A stretch of DNA of 64,000 bases from Fibrella forsythiae. GTDB taxonomy: Bacteria > Bacteroidota > Bacteroidia > Cytophagales > Spirosomataceae. The notes below the pieces were generated by a model that ran no database searches, was not told where the DNA came from, and saw nothing but the letters and a program-made list of their open reading frames with translations. Shown piece by piece: positions 1 to 7,509 of the stretch. Positions within the stretch are counted from its first letter, which is position 1, and every line of letters begins with the position of its first letter. Position numbers and translations under genes: made by a program. The DNA lies in the NCBI RefSeq assembly GCF_017353175.1, contig NZ_JAFMYW010000002.1, positions 496,001-560,000 on the forward strand, read 5' to 3'.

Positions 1-465
1 CTTGCTGTTATACAGCGCCGACTGCTTCACGACGGCGGGTTTATTGGTCATTTTCCGAAGCATGGCCCGGGAAACAAACTCATTGAGGTACACGCCTTCG
101 TCCATCACCTTCCGAATTGCCTTTTCCACCTCGTCGGGATCAGAATCTTTCAGCAGGTAACCGCTCACTCCTTTTTCGAGCAGGTGCAACACCATCCGGT
201 CTTCATCGTGCATGGTCAGCACAATGATCTTGATGAGGGGGTAGTTTTCGCGCAGGTAGTCGGCCGTAGCGGTGCCATCCAGAACGGGCATTTGTAGGTC
301 GAGCAAAACAACGTCGGGCATACGCCGGGGAATTTTGTCGATAAATTCCTGGCCATTACTGGCTTCAAGCACCAGCTCAAAATCAGCCACCTGCCCCAGA
401 ATCGAAGCAATACCGCGCCGAAACAGGTTGTGATCGTCTACAAGCGCTAGTTTAATCTTTGCCAT
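1..465 (-). CDS. NarL/FixJ-type response regulator (partial, C-terminus beyond window)
   Basis: The first 155 codons are visible on the minus strand, starting at 465 with MAKIKLALVDDHNLF. They form a complete receiver (REC) domain: an acidic pair at Asp10-Asp11, the phospho-acceptor Asp56 in DVVLLDLQMP, and the conserved Lys in GYLLKDSDP near residue 106. The DNA-binding HTH expected in this family would lie beyond base 1, so the output domain is inferred. The start overlaps the 3' end of the upstream histidine kinase by 19 bases, so the two are translationally coupled and very probably cognate. Confidence 0.9.
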   Translation of the reverse strand, partial: MAKIKLALVDDHNLFRRGIASILGQVADFELVLEASNGQEFIDKIPRRMPDVVLLDLQMPVLDGTATADYLRENYPLIKIIVLTMHDEDRMVLHLLEKGVSGYLLKDSDPDEVEKAIRKVMDEGVYLNEFVSRAMLRKMTNKPAVVKQSALYNSK

Positions 466-1298
466 TGTCTTTCTCCATTGCCTGAACTACTCACTATTTC
501 TTCTGAAGGAGCCGTGTGCAGGCGTGTTTGAACGTGAATGCGGGAACCACGTCCCGGTGCTACATCAAAGGTGACATGCCCATCAACTACTGACAGGCGA
601 CTTTCGATATTACGTAGTCCCAGGCCACTCCGTCGATCTTTCACCGCTTCATCATAATCAAATCCGCGCCCATTGTCGAGCACCGACATCCGTACCGAAT
701 CGTCGAGGTAGACAAACTGCACCTCAACCTGTGTTGCACCGGCGTGTTTAATGGCATTGTTGATCAACTCCTGGGCAATCCGGTAGAACATCAATTCCTG
801 GGCGGGCGCTATTCGCTCCAGCGTATTGGGCGACTCCAGCAAAACCGATACATCGGGCCCGGTTGCTTTTTCGGTCAGTTCCTCAATGGCAGCCAGCAGG
901 CCAAACCGTTCGAGTGTAGTGGGTACCAGGTTCCGGCTGATTCGCCGCACATTGCTCATCGTTTCATCGAGCAGCGAGCGCGTTTTCTGTACCTGAAGAC
1001 TATTCTCGGCGGTGTCACTCAGCTTACGTTCCAACTGGTTCAGACTTAGTTTGGTAACAGACAGCATTGTTCCGATTTCGTCGTGAAGATCACGGGCCAG
1101 GCGGCGGCGTTCCACTTCCTGTCCGTTGAAGGTTGCCTCCATCAGTTCTTTGCGGTAGGCTTCCCGGAGTTCGTTGAGCGCCAACTGATGACGTACCTGC
1201 CGGTTTTGGTAAAATGCCACGAAGAGGATGATGAACATGGTCATCATCAACAACATTGCCGACCCCACGGCTATGTATAACTTCATGTACGGATCCAA
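447..1298 (-). CDS. NarX/DesK-type sensor histidine kinase
   Basis: 283 residues. One N-terminal transmembrane helix (about residues 8-29) is followed by a short linker and a HisKA_3 dimerisation domain with the phospho-acceptor His in RDLHDEIGTMLS (about residue 72). A HATPase domain follows, with N-box ELINNAIKHAG, G1 box DNGRGFD and G2 box GLGLRNIESR. There is no recognisable periplasmic sensor domain, so the stimulus is unknown; such short kinases often sense through the membrane or a partner. It is co-transcribed with the response regulator gene that it overlaps at its 3' end. Confidence 0.9.
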   Translation of the reverse strand: MDPYMKLYIAVGSAMLLMMTMFIILFVAFYQNRQVRHQLALNELREAYRKELMEATFNGQEVERRRLARDLHDEIGTMLSVTKLSLNQLERKLSDTAENSLQVQKTRSLLDETMSNVRRISRNLVPTTLERFGLLAAIEELTEKATGPDVSVLLESPNTLERIAPAQELMFYRIAQELINNAIKHAGATQVEVQFVYLDDSVRMSVLDNGRGFDYDEAVKDRRSGLGLRNIESRLSVVDGHVTFDVAPGRGSRIHVQTRLHTAPSEEIVSSSGNGERQWQRLN

Positions 1299-1336
1299 GA
1301 CAGGGTAAGAGCTAGTAGTGGCCTGCTAAAAATAAA

Positions 1337-1371
1337 TGACCGCCCTGCGTATTACAACTTTAGGGCGGTCA
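1337..1371. terminator. Hairpin downstream of iscA-type gene
   Basis: A 10-bp perfect stem (TGACCGCCCT / AGGGCGGTCA) lies between the 3' end of the Fe-S assembly gene (1413) and the start of the kinase gene (1298), both on the minus strand. It is a plausible terminator, although no long T tract follows. Confidence 0.55.
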
Positions 1372-1412
1372 CTTCACTTATTCGGTATAAAAAACAGTGT
1401 AAACGGTCTCAT

Positions 1413-1739
1413 TTACACGGCAAAACTCTCGCCGCACCCGCAGGTACGTGATGCATTCGGGTTTTTAAACTGAAACCCTTTGCCGTTCAGTCCGTCTGAA
1501 AAATCGAGTTCAGTGCCGGCCAGATAAAGCAGACTTTTGCGATCTACGTATATCTTGATGCCCTTGTCTTCAACTATATGGTCGGTTGGTTGCTGGGCTG
1601 TATCGAACTGGAGTTCATACATCAGGCCCGAACAGCCGCCACCCTGTACCGCCACCCGAATGGCAAAGTCATCGGTAAGGCCGTCTTTCCGGCGCAGTTC
1701 AACAATCTTATCTTTGGCTTGTTCCGTTACCGTTACCAT
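1413..1739 (-). CDS. HesB/IscA-family iron-sulfur cluster assembly protein
   Basis: 108 residues, the normal length for A-type carriers (IscA/SufA/ErpA). The three cluster-binding cysteines are present: one in GGGCSGLMYEL (about residue 36) and two in the C-terminal TCGCGESF. A-type proteins accept or carry [2Fe-2S]/[4Fe-4S] clusters for apo-proteins in the cytoplasm. Which sub-type it is cannot be decided from sequence alone, so no symbol is given. It is transcribed divergently from the methylmalonyl-CoA epimerase gene across a 142-base spacer. Confidence 0.93.
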   Translation of the reverse strand: MVTVTEQAKDKIVELRRKDGLTDDFAIRVAVQGGGCSGLMYELQFDTAQQPTDHIVEDKGIKIYVDRKSLLYLAGTELDFSDGLNGKGFQFKNPNASRTCGCGESFAV

Positions 1740-1881
1740 GGCATCAGTGAGTAAAATGTCTGCGGAACAATAACCGTGTATCGTTCCTTTCAGTAAAAAC
1801 GGTCTGGGCTCAGGGAAAAGTTCATGGAGACAGCACCGAACAGATGATTCCGCTTATTCTCCACTTTTCATATTCCTGACA

Positions 1882-2310
1882 ATGTTTACTAACGTAGAAC
1901 ATATCGGCATTGCCGTTCGTGACCTGACGGCTTCCAACGCGTTGTTTGCGAGCCTGTTCAATACACAGCCTTATAAATCGGAAGAAGTTACGTCGGAGGG
2001 GGTAATGACTTCTTTTTTCCGGTTCAACAATGGTTCCGGGCAAACCAAAATCGAATTGCTGGTGCCAACCCGGCCTGATAGTCCCATTGCAACGTACCTG
2101 GAAAAGCGCGGCGAAGGCATTCACCACCTGGCGTTTGAGGTAACCGATATCGTGACTGAAATGGCTCGCCTGAAAGCCGAGGGCTTTGTGCTCCTCAACG
2201 AAACGCCTAAGCCTGGTGCAGACAATAAGCTGGTGTGTTTTCTGCACCCTAAAACAACCAACGGTGTCCTGATCGAGCTGTGCCAGGAACGGCCCCTGGA
2301 AGGCCAATGA
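1882..2310 (+). CDS. mce: Methylmalonyl-CoA epimerase (VOC family)
   Basis: 142 residues forming two VOC beta-alpha-beta modules. Putative metal ligands are His7 in VEHIGIAV, His in the IHHLAFEV segment (about residue 83) and Glu in the C-terminal VLIELCQ. The enzyme interconverts (R)- and (S)-methylmalonyl-CoA in the propionyl-CoA/succinyl-CoA pathway. No mutase or carboxylase gene is nearby, so pathway context comes from the family only. It ends with a short spacer leading into a hairpin at 2345-2373. A copy of the dispersed ACGTACCTG motif lies inside the gene near 2091. Confidence 0.92.
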   Translation: MFTNVEHIGIAVRDLTASNALFASLFNTQPYKSEEVTSEGVMTSFFRFNNGSGQTKIELLVPTRPDSPIATYLEKRGEGIHHLAFEVTDIVTEMARLKAEGFVLLNETPKPGADNKLVCFLHPKTTNGVLIELCQERPLEGQ

Positions 2311-2621
2311 GCGGGGTGAGTAACCCTACCCGACAAGACACAAAAAAGCCAAGCGAGATTCCCCCTTGGCTTTCTGATTTACTCAACGTTATGAAAAACT
2401 TTTCTTTTCGATACAAGTATAAAGCAGAAATTTCATTATTCAGTTCAAGTGCTGATAAAAATTTTATCGGCTTTGTGTAACTAGCTAATTATCAAAGCAG
2501 TGAATGTAAATAAAATTTAAAAATAGCTCAGATTAAGGTAAGCGATTATCCTCAAACGTCAATGTGTACGTTAAGGATACCTACTTAGACAGTGGCTGGG
2601 AAATACGGATGAGTAGTGGTT
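2311..2621. other. Gene-free spacer between mce and the LolD-like gene
   Basis: About 310 A+T-rich bases between the convergent ends of mce and the ABC ATPase gene. The only structure seen is the hairpin at 2345-2373. The short open frames here lack any protein-like signature and were not called. Confidence 0.5.
2345..2373. terminator. Stem-loop after mce
   Basis: A 9-bp stem AAAGCCAAG / CTTGGCTTT with an 11-base loop, 35 bases after the mce stop. It has an A-rich left flank and an interrupted T tract on the right, consistent with an intrinsic terminator for mce. Confidence 0.6.
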
Positions 2622-3281
2622 TTACAAAACGACCTGCCCATCCCGAAGGGTAATGGTTCGGTCGGCAAGGGCCGCCAATGGTTCGTTGTGGGTGACGATG
2701 ATGAACGTCTGGCCAAACTCGTCGCGCAGGTCGAAAAAGAGTTGATGGAGTTCTTCGGCGTTACGCGAATCAAGGTTGCCGCTGGGTTCATCGGCAAACA
2801 CAACGGCAGGCTGGTTGATTAGTGCCCTGGCTACTGCTACCCGCTGCTGCTCCCCACCCGACATTTGCGATGGGAAATGCCCCTGCCGACTGGTTAGCCC
2901 CAGTTTGGCCAGCAGCTGCTCGGCTCGTTGCCGCACCTCCCGCTCATTCCGGTTGGCAATGAAACCCGGAATCGATACATTTTCCAGGGCCGTAAACTCG
3001 GGAAGCAGGTTATGAAACTGAAAGATGAACCCGATCTGCTCGTTGCGAAACTTGGCCAGTTGCGTGTCGTTCAACGTAAAAACGTCCTGACCAGCCAGGG
3101 TAACGGTACCGGAGTCGGGCCGGTCGAGTGTGCCGAGTATATGGAGCAGGGTACTTTTGCCCGCTCCCGAAGCACCTACAATAGAAACAACTTCACCCGC
3201 CGCTACCGACAGACTTACTTCATTCAGTACAGGTAACGGCCCGTAGGCGCGCCGTAAATTGGAGGCGGTTAATAGCGACAT
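2622..3281 (-). CDS. LolD/MacB-type ABC transporter ATP-binding protein
   Basis: 219 residues. Walker A GASGAGKS (about residue 37), signature MSGGEQQRVAVARAL, Walker B VVFADEPSGNLD and H-loop IIVTHN are all intact. The QFHNLLPEFTALENV segment is typical of the LolD/FtsE/MacB subclass, which partners FtsX-fold permeases in lipoprotein release or efflux. No permease is adjacent, so the partner must be elsewhere. A hairpin repeat at 3300-3403 fills the space between this start and the next gene's stop. Confidence 0.9.
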   Translation of the reverse strand: MSLLTASNLRRAYGPLPVLNEVSLSVAAGEVVSIVGASGAGKSTLLHILGTLDRPDSGTVTLAGQDVFTLNDTQLAKFRNEQIGFIFQFHNLLPEFTALENVSIPGFIANRNEREVRQRAEQLLAKLGLTSRQGHFPSQMSGGEQQRVAVARALINQPAVVFADEPSGNLDSRNAEELHQLFFDLRDEFGQTFIIVTHNEPLAALADRTITLRDGQVVL

Positions 3282-3299
3282 TACGCAAAGGTACGCAGA

Positions 3300-3403
3300 T
3301 ATCGGATTTGGGATTTGGGATTGCGGATTTGGGATTTGCTCCGCTTAGGTTCGGGATTATATCCAGCGGAGCAAATCCCAAATCCGCAATCCCAAATCCG
3401 ATA
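3300..3403. repeat. Intergenic hairpin repeat, 7-bp GATTTGG units
   Basis: Left arm (3300-3345) and right arm (3365-3403) are reverse complements apart from one extra 7-bp unit on the left. Each arm is a run of GGATTTG-like heptamers ending in an inner stem GCTCCGCT / AGCGGAGC, around a 19-base loop. The inner stem resembles that of the other gene-boundary hairpins in this window. It fills the space between the start of the LolD-like gene and the stop of the DUF6807 gene. Confidence 0.85.
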
Positions 3404-3405
3404 GC

Positions 3406-4467
3406 TTATTTCGCAAAGGTTGCCGCTTCCTTATTTAATGCCTGATCAGATTCTGCCGATGGGGTGATGAGCAGCCGGTGCCGAAACGTGACCGACTGAC
3501 CAGCTTTCAGCGTATAGTTCATCGGCGCATCTTTTCCGCTCGACATAACGCTTGGTGCCATCGGATTAGCGGCAAACAAGCCATAACCGCGAGCATGCCA
3601 GTAGGTTGGATAGCCGGGGTTGCCGGGATGGTCGATAATCGTTACGGCGACGGGTTCATTCTTGGGCAACGTACCTGTGAGCGTAACCCAGGGAGCGCGG
3701 GTTCCCCAGACGGCATCACCGTCTATGCCCATAGCACTGTGGTATTTACCTGTTACGCCCTCATTATCGAGCTTAGCCACGGCAGTTGCTTTTCCCGAAG
3801 CATCAGTAAACAGCTCAGGCTTGGTAGACGGGTGCTCCAGCTGACGGGCTACACGCAGGCCAATCATACCTTCTTTGTTGTCTTTGAACACGACATCGCC
3901 AGCAACAGCTTTGAGCGTTGTGCTCCGGTCGATTCGGCGCGTAGCCCCGTCAGCGGAGAACGTAAACTGTGTCGTTTCGTGCAGCATCGGTTTACCATCT
4001 CTATCCTGCCAATCGGCTTCGACGGTTAGTTCGGCGTGGTCACCTGCTTCATTTAAACGCGCGATGTTGGTATTCACGATCGTACCGTACATGCCTTTGG
4101 GATCAACTGCCGACGAGTTATTCCATAGATCATACCCATTTACATCGCCATAATTGAACCATAAACCTACGTGGTGCGGGTGGTCAACACGTTCGCCCGG
4201 GCGCGGGTCCATTGGCCAGCCACGGGTAATGGGGTTGCCGGTGGCTGTCAGGATAGGGTAAAGCACCGGTTTTTTCAGCACGTCGGCACCGGGGTAGATG
4301 TACGCCGTAAAAAGCTGCCCATCCACAAACACGGCCACACGGCCAGTTTCCCGTTTCAGCGTAACGCGTTGTTTTTTAGGCGGTGTGGCAGCTATGGAAA
4401 GAATCAGAAGCGAGGCGAGGCAAAGACTTGACAGACGCATTGATTTTGGTTGGTTATTTGTATCCAT
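3406..4467 (-). CDS. DUF6807/PmoA-family secreted protein
   Basis: 353 residues with an N-terminal hydrophobic signal (about residues 11-27, LCLASLLILSIAATP) after a short polar start. The body has the features of the family annotated PmoA/DUF6807 in Bacteroidota and Planctomycetota: RVDHPHHVGLWFNYGDVNGYDLW with a His-rich motif, and a late YPTYWHARGYGLFAANP segment. The family's biochemical role is unsettled despite the methane-oxygenase name; members often sit in carbohydrate loci. An alternative start at MRLSSLCLA (residue 10) would give a more conventional signal peptide. Confidence 0.75.
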   Translation of the reverse strand: MDTNNQPKSMRLSSLCLASLLILSIAATPPKKQRVTLKRETGRVAVFVDGQLFTAYIYPGADVLKKPVLYPILTATGNPITRGWPMDPRPGERVDHPHHVGLWFNYGDVNGYDLWNNSSAVDPKGMYGTIVNTNIARLNEAGDHAELTVEADWQDRDGKPMLHETTQFTFSADGATRRIDRSTTLKAVAGDVVFKDNKEGMIGLRVARQLEHPSTKPELFTDASGKATAVAKLDNEGVTGKYHSAMGIDGDAVWGTRAPWVTLTGTLPKNEPVAVTIIDHPGNPGYPTYWHARGYGLFAANPMAPSVMSSGKDAPMNYTLKAGQSVTFRHRLLITPSAESDQALNKEAATFAK

Positions 4468-4497
4468 AGAAACCGGAAACGCCGGGTGTTCTACCTG

Positions 4498-4779
4498 TTG
4501 GTTGGCTGGTTGATTGGTTGGCTGGTTAACTGGTTGGCTGGTTAATTGGTTGGCTGGTTAATTGGTTAATTGGTTGACTGGTGAGCTGGTTACCTAGTTG
4601 GGCAATTCCTTTTTGAGGGCAGCTACTATTACTAGACTCTTAACCAAGTAACTAGCCCCCCAACTAACCAGTCAACCAACTAACCAGTTAACCAACTAAC
4701 CAGTTAACCAACTAACCAGTTAACCAACTAACCAGCCAACCAATCCACCAGTCAACCAACTAACCAGTTAACCAATTAC
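4498..4779. repeat. Octamer repeat array forming a giant imperfect palindrome
   Basis: The left part (4498-4598) is a run of 8-bp units of the form TGGTTRRY. The right part (about 4662-4779) is roughly 15 units of the complementary form AACTAACC/AGTTAACC. A unique spacer of about 60 bases separates them. The arms can pair into a long hairpin or cruciform. The array fills the divergent spacer between the DUF6807 gene and cutC and ends two bases before the cutC start codon, so any cutC promoter must lie within it. Confidence 0.9.
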
Positions 4780-4781
4780 CC

Positions 4782-5507
4782 ATGCTCATTGAAGTCTGTG
4801 CTTACTCTGTTGACGACTGCCTGGCAGCGCAACAGGCCGGAGCTAATCGAATTGAACTGTGTTCGGCTCGTGCCGAAGGTGGGTTGACGCCCAGCCTGGG
4901 GCTGATGCGTCAGGTACGGGCGGCCATTTCGTTGCCAATCTTCGTAATGATCCGACCCCGGGGCGGCGATTTTGTGTATTCCGCTTCTGAAATCGCTGTG
5001 ATGGAAGCAGATATCGAGGTGGCTCGGTTGGCGGGGGCCGATGGCGTGGTGCTGGGTACGTTACTGCCCGATGGCCGCGTCGATCGCGATACCACGCGCC
5101 ACCTGATTCAGTGTGCCAGCCCGTTGCCTGTCACCTTCCACCGCGCGTTTGACCTAACCAGCGATGCCCAAAAAGCGCTCGACGAGTTGATCGACCTCGG
5201 TATAGCCAACGTACTTACATCAGGGCAGCAGCCCCGGGCAATCGAGGCATTGCCTTTACTGGAGGCTCTGGCCAATCAGGCGGCTGGCCGAATAACCATC
5301 ATGGCCGGATCTGGCGTGAACGGACGAAACGCCGTGCAGCTAGCCCGGACGGGTGTAACGGCGCTGCACTTGAGCGGGAGTGTGACAACCGAAAGCCCGA
5401 TGCAATTCCGGCGCGAGAACGTACCTATGGCCAGTAGTATACCCGGCGAATATGAACGCTTTCAAAGTAGTGAGGCGGCCATTCGAGCAGTGGTTGAAAG
5501 CGTGTAG
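4782..5507 (+). CDS. cutC: CutC-family protein (copper homeostasis)
   Basis: 241 residues, a TIM-barrel protein recognised by MLIEVCAYSVDDCLAAQQAG, NRIELCSARAEGGLTPS and IFVMIRPRGGDF at the N-terminus, then VTFHRAFD and the ILTSGQQPRA-like segment VLTSGQQPRA. The copper role is by homology to CutC proteins and remains debated; the barrel may have an unrelated enzymatic function. No copper transporter or chaperone is nearby. The start is fixed by the octamer array immediately upstream, which leaves no normal 5' leader. Confidence 0.9.
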   Translation: MLIEVCAYSVDDCLAAQQAGANRIELCSARAEGGLTPSLGLMRQVRAAISLPIFVMIRPRGGDFVYSASEIAVMEADIEVARLAGADGVVLGTLLPDGRVDRDTTRHLIQCASPLPVTFHRAFDLTSDAQKALDELIDLGIANVLTSGQQPRAIEALPLLEALANQAAGRITIMAGSGVNGRNAVQLARTGVTALHLSGSVTTESPMQFRRENVPMASSIPGEYERFQSSEAAIRAVVESV

Positions 5508-5538
5508 CCGACGCTGGTCTGCAGGAATGCCGGACCAG

Positions 5539-6609
5539 CTACTTCGCCAACGCAGTTGCCATTGCAGCCGACTGCGCTTTGCCGATGCAGCGAATTGTGA
5601 CGTTGTTGAACTCCTTACTCAGTAACTGGAATTCATCAGGGGTGAGGTTGTTGAAAAAAACGGCGGCCGAAATGCGATTACCTTTTAGCGTCTCGGCATA
5701 GAAAGCGTTTGTCAGCACAAAGGCCGTTGAGCCGCCTTTCATACCCAGGTGGGTATACACGCCCTTGTTGGCAGGATTCACTGCGAATGGCCACTCCATG
5801 ATTGAGTCAAGTATGGTCTGAACGGCGGGAGGAAAATAAGTGCGTGAATTGATCTTTTGCATCACCGACGCATAATCACGCACCGTTGAACCAGGTAGCC
5901 GGTCTGACCATACTTTTTGCAAAGCCATGTCGGGAAATATAAATGACTGTTTAAACAAGCCATCCTTATCCTGCTTGAGGCGGTTATGAATGGCCTGGCA
6001 TTTGGCACGATATGCTTTGGCTGATAACCTGCGTGTCTCGTCGACGGTCTTTGCCGAATTGGCGGGTGGCACGGAGTACAGAAAAAGTGCCGACACGATC
6101 GGATATAGCGGGTCGTGGTTAGGTAGGTGCAGCATCTTTAGGCTGGCGTTGACCGTATCAGTACCCAATTTATCCAGCAGGTATTCGGTATTGGCGTTTG
6201 AACTGAACTGAATCATGCCTTTGGCCACGTCGAGCAGGGCCACCGTCTCATTCTCGATCAGATTTCGTTGTGACAGCCACTGCTTCCAGCCGGGATGTGC
6301 ACCGCCGTCTGTGTTGGGCAGGTAATACAGATCCAGGTCGGTAAGGGGAATGCGTTCGGCGGGATTGATTTTGCCGGCGGCGGCTTGCCGGGCAAACTCG
6401 ATGGCGATGATTGTTTTGACTGCGCTTGCCAACGGCATTGTCTGATCGGGACGCAACTGGATCTGTACCGTGTCATTACGGATAACGTAGAGTGCAGACC
6501 GGGTTGGATTGGCCCGAATGAAATCGACCACCACATCAGGGCTGGTTGGCTGGGCTTCGGCCAGGTACGTTGCCGACAGCAAAAGTAAGTAGAGTAACTG
6601 TGTACGCAT
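5539..6609 (-). CDS. Secreted serine hydrolase, class A beta-lactamase fold
   Basis: 356 residues with a signal peptide (MRTQLLYLLLLSATYLAEAQ). The three catalytic motifs of the penicillin-binding/beta-lactamase fold are visible: SxxK in PLASAVKTII (about residue 62), SxN in SSNANTEYL (about residue 137) and KGG in LGMKGGSTAF near the C-terminus. It may hydrolyse beta-lactams or act as a cell-wall or ester hydrolase; the family cannot be separated by eye. It converges with cutC (31-base gap). Confidence 0.8.
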   Translation of the reverse strand: MRTQLLYLLLLSATYLAEAQPTSPDVVVDFIRANPTRSALYVIRNDTVQIQLRPDQTMPLASAVKTIIAIEFARQAAAGKINPAERIPLTDLDLYYLPNTDGGAHPGWKQWLSQRNLIENETVALLDVAKGMIQFSSNANTEYLLDKLGTDTVNASLKMLHLPNHDPLYPIVSALFLYSVPPANSAKTVDETRRLSAKAYRAKCQAIHNRLKQDKDGLFKQSFIFPDMALQKVWSDRLPGSTVRDYASVMQKINSRTYFPPAVQTILDSIMEWPFAVNPANKGVYTHLGMKGGSTAFVLTNAFYAETLKGNRISAAVFFNNLTPDEFQLLSKEFNNVTIRCIGKAQSAAMATALAK

Positions 6610-6881
6610 AGGAGTGGCCGATTGAGTGATTGAAGATCAACCAAACAGATAACGTACCTGAAGCACTTTTGATAAATGGCCACACAGGCCCATCAGCGGG
6701 AAAAGGACAGAACAATACCTTACTCAATTGTAAACAATCTATTGCCCGCTACTATGTATTACCAACTAACGTTAAAAAAGCCCCTTCATCAAAACCGGCA
6801 CCCGTTCTTACCAACTCCATTTGCCGTTCATCACCGACCCCGTACGTTTGGTATGTACTTCAACAGAAGACACCTACTGAC

Positions 6882-7406
6882 ATGGAAAAACGTTTGGAAC
6901 GATACCTCGACGAAGCACAGATCGGGGGCGTTGCGGCCGGACTGGCCCATTACTTCAACATAGATCGGACGCTGATCCGGGTACTGTTTGTGGCAGGAAT
7001 CTTCATTCCTTCGGCACCTGCACTCATTCTGTATATTATCTTGTGGATCGTGGTACCCGAACGCCGGTTTGGCTTCTCATCACAAACACAATCAACTATC
7101 TTCTCAAATCCTGCTTTTTCTATGTCGTCTACTGACCAAAAACGTGGCAACCTCATCGGAGGGGCTGTACTGATCATCATCGGCGTTTTCGCCCTGCTCG
7201 AACGCTACACTGACATCGATTTCAGCGATGTGTGGCCCTTGTTATTGATTGGCGGCGGTGCGTGGCTGATTCTTAAAGATCGTGATCGTCGGGCAGATCA
7301 CTCGTCGACCAGCTACCTCGACAGCGATCCAACGCCGCCGGTAACTCCACCAACACCGCCGTCCAACGATCCCTACGATCCTAACCGGCCTATTAATCAG
7401 TTATAA
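6882..7406 (+). CDS. PspC-domain membrane protein
   Basis: 174 residues from MEKRLERYLDEAQIGGVAAGLAHYF. An upstream extension to 6630 is open but lacks protein-like composition, so the start at 6882 is preferred. The N-terminal 60 residues are a PspC domain (GGVAAGLAHYFNIDRTLIRVLF) with one hydrophobic helix. A second region (about residues 88-130) has two short hydrophobic stretches of the LiaI/LiaF-like transmembrane type. The C-terminal tail is Pro/Asp-rich. It probably acts in an envelope-stress module with the following LiaF-like gene. Confidence 0.85.
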   Translation: MEKRLERYLDEAQIGGVAAGLAHYFNIDRTLIRVLFVAGIFIPSAPALILYIILWIVVPERRFGFSSQTQSTIFSNPAFSMSSTDQKRGNLIGGAVLIIIGVFALLERYTDIDFSDVWPLLLIGGGAWLILKDRDRRADHSSTSYLDSDPTPPVTPPTPPSNDPYDPNRPINQL

Positions 7407-7410
7407 ACGG

Positions 7411-7501
7411 CTAACGGTTGGCAGTGGCAGTTGGCAGGGCTTCGCTCAGGTACGTTAACTGTTGCGAAGCTCTGCCAACTGCCACTGCCAACTGCTAACG
7501 C
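7411..7501. repeat. Intergenic hairpin repeat with perfect CAGGTACGTT in the loop
   Basis: The arms consist of TTGGCAG/TGGCAG units; the inner stem is GCTTCGC (7439-7445) / GCGAAGC (7464-7470). The 18-base loop contains CAGGTACGTT at 7447-7456, a perfect copy of the dispersed motif. It sits between the PspC stop and the LiaF-like start, with 4 bases to the former and 8 to the latter. Confidence 0.88.
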
Positions 7502-7509
7502 TAAGCGTC

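Noticed and set aside
1822-2307. 161-codon open frame antisense to mce
   Set aside because: Complete overlap with a well-supported methylmalonyl-CoA epimerase gene and no domain signature.
4498-4779. Considered as a CRISPR array
   Set aside because: The units are 8-bp direct repeats without spacers, arranged as an inverted pair; no Cas gene is nearby.
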